A stretch of 41,660 bases of DNA from an uncultured Collinsella sp. (GTDB lineage: Bacteria; Actinomycetota; Coriobacteriia; Coriobacteriales; Coriobacteriaceae): NCBI GenBank assembly GCA_900768435.1, contig CAAGCW010000023.1, positions 1 through 41,660 on the forward strand, read 5' to 3'. The notes below the pieces were generated by a model. It saw only the letters and a list, made by a program, of their open reading frames with translations, had not been told where the DNA came from and did no database searches. This document shows positions 17,431 through 25,134 of this stretch, one piece after another. The stretch's first letter is position 1. The number at the start of each line of letters is the position of its first letter. The position numbers and the translations under genes were made by a program.

Positions 17431-17453
17431 TGAACGGTAGCAAATACCGTTCA
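17431..17453. promoter_or_regulatory. perfect 9-5-9 inverted repeat, candidate operator
   Basis: TGAACGGTA, five spacer bases (GCAAA) and TACCGTTCA form a perfect inverted repeat. It is 137 bases before the binding-protein gene and 37 bases upstream of the promoter candidate. TTGTCA at 17415-17420 just before it could be the -35 of an alternative promoter that the repeat would overlap. The size suits a dimeric helix-turn-helix regulator. No regulator gene is present in the cluster. Confidence 0.5.
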
Positions 17454-17490
17454 AGCGTATGTATGTATCGGTCGCCGAGCGCGGCACCTC

Positions 17491-17518
17491 AGTTGGGTTC
17501 GTCGGTAGGTAAGGTATA
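17491..17518 (+). promoter_or_regulatory. possible promoter of the sialic acid cluster
   Basis: TTGGGT (17491-17496) and TATATA (17513-17518) are 16 bases apart, each four of six to consensus. The start codon is 71 bases beyond. Other -35-like sequences farther upstream (TTGACT 17325, TTGTCA 17415) mean the real start site is uncertain. Confidence 0.4.
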
Positions 17519-17589
17519 TATCGTCCGCAAGTTGCGCGGGGGCACGTCTAGGCGCTCCCGGGTAAGATTCTCTATTGATAGGAGAAGAC

Positions 17590-19203
17590 ATGGCCATCAT
17601 CAACAAGGGTATGTCCAGGCGTTCGTTCCTCGGCCTCACCGGCAGCGTCGCTGCTGTCGCAGGGCTTGGTCTCACCGGCTGCGGTGGCAGCTCTAGCGAC
17701 GAGGGTTCCGCTTCCGGTTCCACCGATTCCGCCAACCGTGGCGGCGGCGTGATCACCGCTGGTTCCGCTTACGCTCCGTCCAGCTTCGATCCCGCCAGCA
17801 CCGGCTCCGCTGTGGGCCTGGGTGCTAACTGGCACGTCGTCGAGGGCCTCTACGGCATCGATTACCACGACTACAGCACCTTCAAAGAGCTCGCCACCGA
17901 CGATCCCAAGTCTGTGGACGACACCACTTTCGAGGTCACCATCCGCAAGGGCGCCAAGTTCTCCGATGGCACCGAGGTCACCGCTGACGATGTCGTTGCC
18001 TCCTACACCGCTTGCGCCGCTTCCGCTACCTATGCTCCGTTCTTCCAGCCCTTCGAGTCCATCGAGGCCAAGGACGCCAGCACCGTGACGGTCAAGACCA
18101 AGGTCCCCAACTTCTCCCTGCTCAAGGATCGTCTGGCCATCGTCCGCGTTACCCCGGCCACCCAGACCGAGGAGGATCGCGCCAAGCAGCCGATCGGCTC
18201 CGGCCCCTGGATGTACGACTCTATCTCCGATACCGAGATCACCCTGGTTCCCAACCCCGAGTACAACGGTGAGTATGCTGCCGAGGATAAGAAGATCCAG
18301 TACAGCATCCTGACCGACCCCACCGCTCGCGTTACCGCTCAGCAGGAGGGCTCCACGCTCGTTATGGAGCTCGTTACCGCTGATGCCGTCGACCAGCTCG
18401 AGAGCGCCGGCTGCAAGATCGATAACGTTCAGGGTTTCGGCACCCGCTTCATCATGTTCAACGTCGCCAAGGAGCCTTGGAACAACGTCAAGGTCCGTCA
18501 GGCTGTCATGTATGCGCTCGACACCGAGAAGATGGTCAGCAACACCTTCGCCGGCCTTGCCACCGCTGCCAGCTGCTACCTGCCCAAGAGCTTCACCAAC
18601 TATCATGAGGCTTCCACGGTGTACAAGACCGACGCCAAGAAGGCTAAGAAGCTCATCGAGGAGTCTGGCATCACCCCGGGTGCCATCACCCTGCGCACCA
18701 CCGACAACGAGCAGATTAAGGGCATGGCCGCCCAGGTCAAGAATGACCTCGACGCTCTCGGCTTCGATGTGACCATCCAGACCGATACCTCGCCGGCCAC
18801 CTACGCTGCCATCGACGGCGGCGAGGCCTACGATATCCTCCTTGCCCCTGGCGATCCTTCCTGCTTCGGCGCCGACCCCGACCTGCTGCTCAACTGGTGG
18901 TACGGCGACAACGTCTGGATGCAGACCCGTTGCCCGTGGAAGGAGTCCGCTGAGTGGCAGAAGCTCCACGGTCTCATGGACGAGGCTCTTGCCGCTGAGG
19001 GCGATGAGCAGCAGAAGAAGTGGAACGAGTGCTTCGACATCATTGCCGACAACGCCGTTCTGTACCCCGTTGTCCACGTCAAGACCGTCTCCGCTTCCTG
19101 GGACGATCCGTCCACTGCGCCCAACGGCGAGGCCCTCGATGGCTTCAAGGGCATCGGCACGACGAGCATGTCCTTCAGGGGCGTTGCGACCGTCAAGGCG
19201 TAA
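17590..19203 (+). CDS. ABC transporter solute-binding lipoprotein (peptide-type, probable sialic acid binding)
   Basis: Extracellular substrate-binding protein of the cluster C (SBP_bac_5, DppA/OppA-like) family, 537 residues. The N terminus has a twin-arginine motif SRRSFLG (Arg9-Arg10) followed by a hydrophobic stretch and a lipobox LTGC with lipid-attachment Cys30, so it is probably a Tat-exported lipoprotein. A Gly/Ser linker precedes the binding domain, in which ITAGSAYAPSSFDP, FSDGTEVTADDVVASY and PIGSGPWMYDSIS are family blocks. The ATG at 17590 follows AGGAGA; an earlier in-frame ATG at 17575 has no ribosome-binding site. Position ahead of permease genes and nan genes suggests sialic acid as ligand, by analogy with SatA of Haemophilus ducreyi. 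Codon use is strongly biased (nearly all Lys AAG and Glu GAG), like the glycolytic genes here, suggesting high expression. Confidence 0.82.
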   Translation: MAIINKGMSRRSFLGLTGSVAAVAGLGLTGCGGSSSDEGSASGSTDSANRGGGVITAGSAYAPSSFDPASTGSAVGLGANWHVVEGLYGIDYHDYSTFKELATDDPKSVDDTTFEVTIRKGAKFSDGTEVTADDVVASYTACAASATYAPFFQPFESIEAKDASTVTVKTKVPNFSLLKDRLAIVRVTPATQTEEDRAKQPIGSGPWMYDSISDTEITLVPNPEYNGEYAAEDKKIQYSILTDPTARVTAQQEGSTLVMELVTADAVDQLESAGCKIDNVQGFGTRFIMFNVAKEPWNNVKVRQAVMYALDTEKMVSNTFAGLATAASCYLPKSFTNYHEASTVYKTDAKKAKKLIEESGITPGAITLRTTDNEQIKGMAAQVKNDLDALGFDVTIQTDTSPATYAAIDGGEAYDILLAPGDPSCFGADPDLLLNWWYGDNVWMQTRCPWKESAEWQKLHGLMDEALAAEGDEQQKKWNECFDIIADNAVLYPVVHVKTVSASWDDPSTAPNGEALDGFKGIGTTSMSFRGVATVKA

Positions 19204-19265
19204 GACTCGCTTGAGTCTGTATGCAGGATGTCGGTCGTTGGGACCGTATCCTCATAGTTGAAACA

Positions 19266-19299
19266 AAGACCCGGGCGACCTCGATGTCGCTCGGGTCTT
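19266..19299 (+). terminator. intercistronic hairpin after the binding-protein gene
   Basis: A 14-bp stem with one G-U pair (19266-19279 with 19286-19299) and a six-base loop lies between the binding-protein and permease genes. There is no U-tract on the plus strand. It probably protects the upstream mRNA or attenuates read-through, giving more binding protein than permease. Confidence 0.55.
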
Positions 19300-19360
19300 G
19301 TAATGAGTATCCGTACTCATATACCAGTTGGTCCTACCGACAAAAGAAAGGGGAGAGAAC

Positions 19361-20317
19361 GTGAACAACTTGCTACGTTTGATTGGAAGGCGTCTTGTGG
19401 CGCTGCCGATCATGGCATTGGGCGTCACCGTCCTGGTGTTCTTCCTTATGTCGTTCTCCAAGACCGACCCCGCCTACACGGCGTTGGGTGACGGTGCCTC
19501 GCCCGAGGCGGTTGCCGAGTACCATGAGAAGTATGGTCTGGACGACCCCTGGCCTGTGCGCTACGTGCGCTATATGGGCGATTTGATCCATGGCGACATG
19601 GGCACCTATGGTGCTGCTCGCAACTCCGTTGCCAAGCGCATCTCCACGGCCCTGCCCGTCACGATGCAGCTGACCTTCATCGGCCTTGCCATCGGTGCGG
19701 TCGTTTCGTTTTTACTCGGCGTCATCGCGGCACTGTATCGCGACAAATGGCCGGACCAAGTGATCCGCGTCTTTTCCATCGCCGGCTTGGCAACCCCGTC
19801 GTTCTGGCTTGCCGTTCTGTTGATCCTGCTGTTCTCTTCCTACCTTAAGGTGCTTCCGGCATCGGGTGCTCTGCCTCACTTCACCACGAATCCGGCTGGC
19901 TATCTGGGACGTATGATCATGCCCGCTATCGCCTTGGCATTTCCGCTGACGGGCCAGATGACTCGTATCGTGCGTACCGCCATGGTCGAGGAGCTCGATA
20001 AGGATTATGTCCGTATGGCTCGCGGCGCCGGCGTTCCCGAGAAGGTCGTCGTCGGCATCAACGTTCTTCGCAATGCGCTGATCACCCCGGTCACCACCCT
20101 CGGTCTTAAGATCGGTTACCTCATGGGCGGCGCCGTCGTCATCGAGGTTATCTTCAACCTCCCCGGCATGGGCACCGCGATTCTGCAGGGCGTTCAGGGC
20201 AACGAGGCGAACCTGGTTCAGGGCGTCGTTATCGTCGTTGCTCTTGCCTTCATCATCATCAACATCGTGGTTGACATGCTCTACCTGCTCATCAACCCGC
20301 GCATCAGGACGGTGTAG
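19361..20317 (+). CDS. ABC transporter permease, DppB/OppB type
   Basis: Inner-membrane channel subunit of 318 residues, with six expected membrane segments. The N-terminal segment LLRLIGRRLVALPIMALGVT and the large first loop with YGLDDPWPVRYVRYMGDLIHGDMG are typical of the DppB family. The EAA-like loop that docks on the ATPase is seen in VRMARGAGVPEKVVVGINVLRNALI. The start is GTG at 19361 after AAAGGGGAGAG; the frame is open to 19328, but without a ribosome-binding site. It precedes a permease-ATPase fusion gene by 3 bases. In the SatABCD scheme this is the SatB-like subunit. Confidence 0.88.
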   Translation: MNNLLRLIGRRLVALPIMALGVTVLVFFLMSFSKTDPAYTALGDGASPEAVAEYHEKYGLDDPWPVRYVRYMGDLIHGDMGTYGAARNSVAKRISTALPVTMQLTFIGLAIGAVVSFLLGVIAALYRDKWPDQVIRVFSIAGLATPSFWLAVLLILLFSSYLKVLPASGALPHFTTNPAGYLGRMIMPAIALAFPLTGQMTRIVRTAMVEELDKDYVRMARGAGVPEKVVVGINVLRNALITPVTTLGLKIGYLMGGAVVIEVIFNLPGMGTAILQGVQGNEANLVQGVVIVVALAFIIINIVVDMLYLLINPRIRTV

Positions 20318-20320
20318 ATT

Positions 20321-22336
20321 ATGGTAAAGATTCGAGAGAAGCAAACCGAGCAGCTCGAGAAGGCTGCCTCCAAGGGGCTCAAGCTCGGTGGCTGGAAGAA
20401 GATGACGCTGTCTTCTAAGATTGCCGCCGTCGTGTTGGTGCTGGTCGCCCTGACTGCGATTCTGGCGCCCCTTCTTGCCCCCTATAGCCCGGTCGAGATT
20501 TTTACGGCTCGCCAGGCTCCCGGCAACGGATTTATCTTCGGTACCGACGATAAGGGTCGCGACATTCTGTCGCGCATGCTCTACGGTGGTCGTTACTCGC
20601 TGATTATCGGCTTTGGCGCCACTGCCATGGCTCTGGTCTGCGGCTCGGTCGTGGGCGCCCTTGCGGCGGTTTCGCGCAAGGCCGTTTCCGAGACGATCAT
20701 GCGTATCCTGGACATCATCATGTCCATCCCGGGCATCGCCCTCGCGGCCGTCTTCGTCTCCATCCTGGGCAACTCCGTGCCGTCGATCATCTTCGCCATC
20801 GGCTTTATGTACACTCCGCAGATTGCCCGTATCGTGCGCGCCAACATCGTGTCCGAGTACGGCGAGGACTATGTCCGCGCGGTCATCGTTTCCGGCGCCA
20901 AGGCTCCGTGGATTTTGATCAAGCATGTTCTGCGTAACTGCATCGCCCCGATCATGGTCTTCACCGTTACCCTGGTCGCCGACGCCATCATCTTCGAGGC
21001 CTCGCTGACCTTCATCGGCGCTGGTATCCAGGAGCCCACCGCTACCTGGGGCAACATCCTCGCCGACGCCCGCGGCGGCGTACTCGCCGGCCGTTGGTGG
21101 CAGGCGCTGTTCCCGGGCCTGGCCATCATGATCACCTGCCTGGCGCTCAACATCCTCTCCGAGGGCATTACCGACGCCATGGCCGCTGCTCCCTCCGCCG
21201 CCCTGGATCCGACCGATTCCTCCAAGCGTCGCGAGGCCGACCTGCTGGTCTCCGACCCCGTTCGCGCCTACAAGGAGCAGGCCCAGTCCCTCTCCGCTCG
21301 CCTTGGCGCCCTGCGCGATGTTGAGCTCAAGCGTGACGATCGCCATGTGCCCGACGAGTCTGTCGAACCGATTCTCTCGGTCCGTGACTTCTGCATTCAG
21401 TTTGAGCATCACGGCGATATCAACGTCGTCGACCATGTCAACTTTGACGTCCGTCCTGGTCAGACCATGGGCCTGGTGGGCGAGTCCGGTTGCGGTAAGT
21501 CCATCACCACGCTGGCCATCATGGGCCTGACCGACGATGACGAGCACCTTTCCGGCCAGGTCCTCTGGGAGGGCCGCGACCTGCTCAAGATGAGCAAGAA
21601 GGAGTGGTTCGGCCTGCGCGGTACCGATATCGCTATGGTCTATCAGGACGCCCTGTCCTCGCTCAACCCCTCCATGCTCATCTCTGCCCAGATGAAGCAG
21701 CTCACCAAGCGCGGCGGCACCCGCAGCGCCGAGGAACTCCTGGAGCTCGTGGGCCTCGACCCCAAGCGTACGCTCGAGAGCTACCCGCATGAGCTTTCCG
21801 GTGGCCAGCGTCAGCGTGTCCTGATCGCTATGGCCCTTACCCGCGACCCCAAGCTGGTCATCTGCGACGAGCCCACGACCGCTCTGGACGTTACCGTCCA
21901 GAAGCAGGTCATCAAGCTGCTCAACGACCTTCAGGCCAAGCTCGGCTTTGCCATGATCTTCGTCTCGCATGACCTGGCGCTGGTCGCCGAGGTCGCCCAT
22001 AACATCACGGTTATGTACGCCGGTCAGGTTATCGAGCAGGCGCCCACCAAGGAGCTGCTCACTAACCCGATCCACGAGTACACCCGCGGTCTTCTGGGCT
22101 CCGTTCTGTCCATCGAGAGCGGTTCGGGCCGTCTGCACCAGGTACCCGGCGCCGTTCCGAGCCCGCGCGATTTCCCCAAGGGCGATCGCTTCGCGCCCCG
22201 CTCGAGCCATCCGCGCATTGGCCTGGACACCCGTCCGGTCTTCAAGCGCGTGCCCGGCACCGAGCACTTCTATTCCGAGCTCCCCGACGAGGTGCTCAAG
22301 GCAAATGGTTTGACCCCTCACGCGGAGGTGATGTAG
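20321..22336 (+). CDS. fused ABC permease (DppC type) and ATP-binding protein (DppD type)
   Basis: A 671-residue fusion. Residues 1-290 are a DppC-type permease: membrane segment 33-53, FGTDDKGRDILSRMLYGGR at 73-91, and EAA loop YVRAVIVSGAKAPWILIKHV. A hydrophilic linker (about 295-345) joins it to an ABC ATPase with Walker A GESGCGKS (387-394), Q-loop YQDALSSLNP, signature LSGGQ (492-496), Walker B LVICDEP and switch histidine in FVSHD. The C-terminal extension keeps the shape GDRFAPRSSHP (621-631), but the cysteines normally found in GCxFxPRC are Asp622 and Ser628, so the usual Cys-rich cluster is lost. A permease-ATPase fusion is known in sialic acid importers of the peptide-type ABC family, which supports the assignment. 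The stop directly abuts the next ATG. Confidence 0.88.
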   Translation: MVKIREKQTEQLEKAASKGLKLGGWKKMTLSSKIAAVVLVLVALTAILAPLLAPYSPVEIFTARQAPGNGFIFGTDDKGRDILSRMLYGGRYSLIIGFGATAMALVCGSVVGALAAVSRKAVSETIMRILDIIMSIPGIALAAVFVSILGNSVPSIIFAIGFMYTPQIARIVRANIVSEYGEDYVRAVIVSGAKAPWILIKHVLRNCIAPIMVFTVTLVADAIIFEASLTFIGAGIQEPTATWGNILADARGGVLAGRWWQALFPGLAIMITCLALNILSEGITDAMAAAPSAALDPTDSSKRREADLLVSDPVRAYKEQAQSLSARLGALRDVELKRDDRHVPDESVEPILSVRDFCIQFEHHGDINVVDHVNFDVRPGQTMGLVGESGCGKSITTLAIMGLTDDDEHLSGQVLWEGRDLLKMSKKEWFGLRGTDIAMVYQDALSSLNPSMLISAQMKQLTKRGGTRSAEELLELVGLDPKRTLESYPHELSGGQRQRVLIAMALTRDPKLVICDEPTTALDVTVQKQVIKLLNDLQAKLGFAMIFVSHDLALVAEVAHNITVMYAGQVIEQAPTKELLTNPIHEYTRGLLGSVLSIESGSGRLHQVPGAVPSPRDFPKGDRFAPRSSHPRIGLDTRPVFKRVPGTEHFYSELPDEVLKANGLTPHAEVM

Positions 22337-23164
22337 ATGAGCGAGACCGCAGTCAACGGCGTCGAGCCGATCATCTTCCTTGATGACGTCCACGTCACCT
22401 TTAGGACCCGTACCGGCTCGATTCTGCACCCCAACCTGGTTCACGCCGTCCAGGGTGTAACGATTAAGCTCATGCCCGGTCAGACGATCGGCATCGTCGG
22501 CGAGTCCGGTTGCGGAAAGTCCACCACCGCTAACGTCATGTGCGGCCTGCAGGCCCCAACGAGCGGCAAGGTCTACTTTAAGGGCAAGGACGTTACTAAG
22601 CGTACCGCCGAGGACCGTCGTCACATGGGCCGTGTCATCTCGGTCGTGTTCCAGAATCCGGCTACGGCGCTCAATCCCCGCATGGTCGTTCGCGAGCAGC
22701 TGCTCGACCCCATGCGCGTCCACAACCTGGGTACCGAGGCCGAGCAGGAGAAGCGCGTCAAGGAGCTCCTGGAGCTCACCGGTCTGCCCAGCTCTGCCGC
22801 CGAGGTTCTTCCCGGCCAGCTTTCGGGCGGCCAGCGCCAGCGCGTCGCAATTGCCCGTGCCCTGTCGTTGAACCCCGATGCCATCATCGCCGACGAGCCC
22901 ACCTCGGCTCTGGACGTTTCGGTCCGCGCGCAGATTCTGAACCTGCTGACCGACCTTAAGAAGGAGCTCGGCCTGGCCATGGTGTTCATCAGCCATGACA
23001 TCCAGACGGTCCGCTATATCTCTGACGACATCATCGTTATGAATGGCGGCAAGATCGTCGAGCAGGGCGAGGCCAAGCAGGTCTTCCAGCACCCTCAGGA
23101 CCCCTACACCAAGATGCTGCTCGGTGCTGCGCCGTCGCTGCTGCATCCCAAGCTCGGCGAGTAG
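22337..23164 (+). CDS. ABC transporter ATP-binding protein, DppF/OppF type
   Basis: Second nucleotide-binding subunit, 275 residues. It shows Walker A GESGCGKS, Q-loop FQNPATALNP, signature LSGGQRQR, Walker B AIIADEP, D-loop SALD and switch histidine in FISHD. It is shorter than OppF at the right end of this window (342 residues) and stops soon after DPYTKMLLGAAPSLL, so it lacks the C-terminal cysteine-rich tail. The ATG at 22337 immediately follows the stop of the fusion gene. It pairs with the fused ATPase domain to energise import. A GC-rich hairpin follows, before the esterase gene. Confidence 0.88.
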   Translation: MSETAVNGVEPIIFLDDVHVTFRTRTGSILHPNLVHAVQGVTIKLMPGQTIGIVGESGCGKSTTANVMCGLQAPTSGKVYFKGKDVTKRTAEDRRHMGRVISVVFQNPATALNPRMVVREQLLDPMRVHNLGTEAEQEKRVKELLELTGLPSSAAEVLPGQLSGGQRQRVAIARALSLNPDAIIADEPTSALDVSVRAQILNLLTDLKKELGLAMVFISHDIQTVRYISDDIIVMNGGKIVEQGEAKQVFQHPQDPYTKMLLGAAPSLLHPKLGE

Positions 23165-23180
23165 CCTCGCTTTCCCTCCC

Positions 23181-23208
23181 GTGCGCCCGGTTCCCTTGCC
23201 GGGCGCAC
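23181..23208 (+). terminator. intercistronic GC-rich hairpin after the transporter genes
   Basis: A perfect 10-bp stem (23181-23190 with 23199-23208) with an eight-base loop is followed by CTCCGTTGCG, without a U-tract. It separates the transporter genes from the esterase genes. It is more likely an mRNA stability or attenuation element than a full terminator. Confidence 0.5.
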
Positions 23209-23244
23209 CTCCGTTGCGATTTCGAAAGGTTGGGTTCACGAGCC

Positions 23245-24222
23245 ATGCCAAGTGCTCAGGAGCTACAACAGCAATTTGGTGGGTATCGGGGCGCCATGCC
23301 CCGTCCATCAGATTTCGATCTCTTTTGGAAGGATCGCATGGCCGAGGCCGACGCCGTCGGGCTTGACTATGCGATCGAGACGGCATCGGTCACCGATGCC
23401 GTGACCTGCCAGCTTTTCGACCTCTGGTATACCGGCATGTGTGGCGCTCGCCTGCATGCCAAGTACCTTAAACCCGTCTCGGACGAGCCCGTGCCATTGG
23501 TACTTCAGTTCCATGGGTATCCGGGTGCAAGCCGCAGCTGGTTTGAGCAGGCGTCGTTTGCGGGCATGGGCATGGCACTCATCGCCCTCGACTGCCCCGG
23601 CCAAGGAGGTCCCTCCGAGGACATTGGTGGATTTGAGGGCACAACGGTCGCGGGCCATATCGTCGCCGGTATCGACGGCGATCCGGCCAACCTCTACTAT
23701 GTCCGCTTGCACCAAGATATTCGCATCCTGTGCCGCATCGTTCGCGAGCTCGAGGGCATCGATCTTGCCCGTGTGTTTGTGAACGGCGCGTCGCAGGGCG
23801 GCGGTTTGGGCATTGCGACCTGTGCACTTAACAGCGAGCTTATCAATCGCGCCGCCATCCTCTATCCCTTCCTGTCGGATTTCCGCCTGGTCTGGGATTT
23901 GGATGCCGACGACATTGCCTACGAGGGCCTGCGCTATTGGTCTCGCTGGTTTGACGAGGACTCGACTCGTATCGACGAAGCCTATGCCAAGCTGGCGTAC
24001 TTCGATTCCAAGAACTTTGCCCCTATGGTCAAATGCTCCGTGCTGTTTGGCACCGGCACAGCCGATACCGTCTGTCCGCCAGCGACGCAGTTTGCGGTCT
24101 ATAACAACCTGACCTGTGAAAAGCGTCATGAGTTCTTTGAAGGCTTTGGCCACGAGGAGATTCAGGATTTTGACGATCTGATCATTCCGTTTTTCTGCAA
24201 GGGAGGGGAGGCTCATGTCTAA
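23245..24222 (+). CDS. CE7-family acetylesterase (acetylxylan esterase/cephalosporin-C deacetylase-like), candidate sialate O-acetylesterase
   Basis: Alpha/beta hydrolase of 325 residues, the normal size for carbohydrate esterase family 7. Family features are the N-terminal block MPRPSDFDLFWKDRMAEAD (18-36), the oxyanion strand LQFHGYPGASRSW, the nucleophile elbow GASQGG with Ser183, the acid Asp274 in TADTVCPP, and His303 in FGHEE. CE7 enzymes remove acetyl groups from small acetylated sugars and act in the cytoplasm; no signal peptide is visible here. Placed between a sialic acid-type importer and nanA, it may de-O-acetylate imported sialic acid, which lyases handle poorly when acetylated. 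This role is inference. The ATG at 23245 fits family starts, but AAAGG is 15 bases away; a TTG at 23230 is the alternative. It overlaps the next gene by 8 bases. Confidence 0.82.
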   Translation: MPSAQELQQQFGGYRGAMPRPSDFDLFWKDRMAEADAVGLDYAIETASVTDAVTCQLFDLWYTGMCGARLHAKYLKPVSDEPVPLVLQFHGYPGASRSWFEQASFAGMGMALIALDCPGQGGPSEDIGGFEGTTVAGHIVAGIDGDPANLYYVRLHQDIRILCRIVRELEGIDLARVFVNGASQGGGLGIATCALNSELINRAAILYPFLSDFRLVWDLDADDIAYEGLRYWSRWFDEDSTRIDEAYAKLAYFDSKNFAPMVKCSVLFGTGTADTVCPPATQFAVYNNLTCEKRHEFFEGFGHEEIQDFDDLIIPFFCKGGEAHV

Positions 24223-25066
24223 GTGCGAGAGCAATGTCAATGAGCTGATTGTCTCCGACCTTGTGGGGATTCCCGGAACGGTCTCGTCAAGGCTCGCTGA
24301 TTTCCGGGATTGGCGCGGTGATGCTTCTGCGGATGTTTCCGAATTAGAGATAGCCGCTTCGGACCTTGAGGTTTGCGGGCCGAGTATTACGGCGATCGAT
24401 TTCGCCAATCCGTATGCCCGCTACTCCGAGGTTTCCTTTGAGCTTGGTGGCGATGTGGTCCACGCACGTTTGATCGAGCCTGCCGGTCGCGCCCGAGCAT
24501 CCGAGCTTGTGCCGCTATGTCTGATGTTTCACGACATCGACCGACCCGTGCGGGGATGGCATCACATGACGAGGTTTGCGGCCATGGGATATGCCGTGCT
24601 TGCGCTGGACGATGAGGCGATTGGATCCAGCGAGCTGCAGCAGGGGATTGCCTCTCCTGCTTTTGTCAAGCGCGTCCGTTGGGGTTGCGCGATGGCGAAG
24701 GTGGCGCGCAATCTTGATGGCGTGGACCCCGACCGCATCTTTGCATGGGGCGAGGGCCTTGGCGGCGGAGTCGCGCTGGCGGTTTCTGCTCTGGACGAGC
24801 GGGGCCTCGCCTGCACGGCGGTTGCCAATCCAATTCCCGGTGGCCTCGAGGCGTTGTCGTCTCGGGTGCGTGGATCGGTGCTCATGGGCACATCGCTCAT
24901 GGATGCCGTGTGCGATCCCAAGGGCCAGTTTGCCGTATTCAACGGTCTTGAGTGTGACCGGAGGCATATCATCTATGCCAAATACGCTCATGAGCGCATC
25001 AATGCGTTCGAAAACGAAGTCATCGACTTTTTTAACCAAACGTTCTACCCGTGTTCTTTGGCCTAG
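24215..25066 (+). CDS. CE7-like alpha/beta hydrolase homologue lacking the catalytic serine
   Basis: A 283-residue protein that aligns along its length with the preceding esterase: LCLMFHDIDRPVRGWH corresponds to the oxyanion strand, GVDPDRIFAWGEGLGGGVAL to the nucleophile elbow, GTSLMDAVCDPKGQFAVFNG to the acid region and YAKYAHERINAF to the histidine region. The elbow reads GEGLGG, so the nucleophile position is Gly181 instead of Ser, while Asp230 and His259 remain. Hydrolysis by the usual mechanism is therefore unlikely. The N-terminal CE7 block is also diverged. The ATG at 24215 has GGGAGGGGAGG upstream and overlaps the esterase gene, so it is coupled to it. It could be a regulatory or structural partner of the esterase, or a binding protein. 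No stop or frameshift suggests decay. Confidence 0.75.
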   Translation: MSKCESNVNELIVSDLVGIPGTVSSRLADFRDWRGDASADVSELEIAASDLEVCGPSITAIDFANPYARYSEVSFELGGDVVHARLIEPAGRARASELVPLCLMFHDIDRPVRGWHHMTRFAAMGYAVLALDDEAIGSSELQQGIASPAFVKRVRWGCAMAKVARNLDGVDPDRIFAWGEGLGGGVALAVSALDERGLACTAVANPIPGGLEALSSRVRGSVLMGTSLMDAVCDPKGQFAVFNGLECDRRHIIYAKYAHERINAFENEVIDFFNQTFYPCSLA

Positions 25067-25134
25067 ACGGCCTGGACACTGCCAACAAGAGTGGGTGGCA
25101 TAGGGCCGCCCGCCAGACAACTAAGGAGATTCTT

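Larger units (their letters stand above)
17225..17589. other. 365-bp regulatory gap before the sialic acid cluster
   Basis: No protein-coding gene is supported here. The sequence is more AT-rich than its surroundings at the left end. It holds a weak AT-rich hairpin after uvrC, an AAAACGTT motif, a -35-like TTGACT (17325-17330), a perfect inverted repeat (17431-17453) and a promoter candidate (17491-17518). The length and density of these elements suggest that this is the control region of the cluster. Confidence 0.6.

Noticed and set aside
19712..23386. 1224-codon open frame on the minus strand opposite the transporter genes
   Set aside because: It mirrors highly biased GC-rich coding sequence on the plus strand, has low-complexity charged translation with no recognisable domain, and overlaps four well-supported genes.
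25067..25134. Possible hairpin between the pseudo-esterase and nanA
   Set aside because: Only short scattered complementary stretches; not comparable to the strong stems at other junctions of the cluster.
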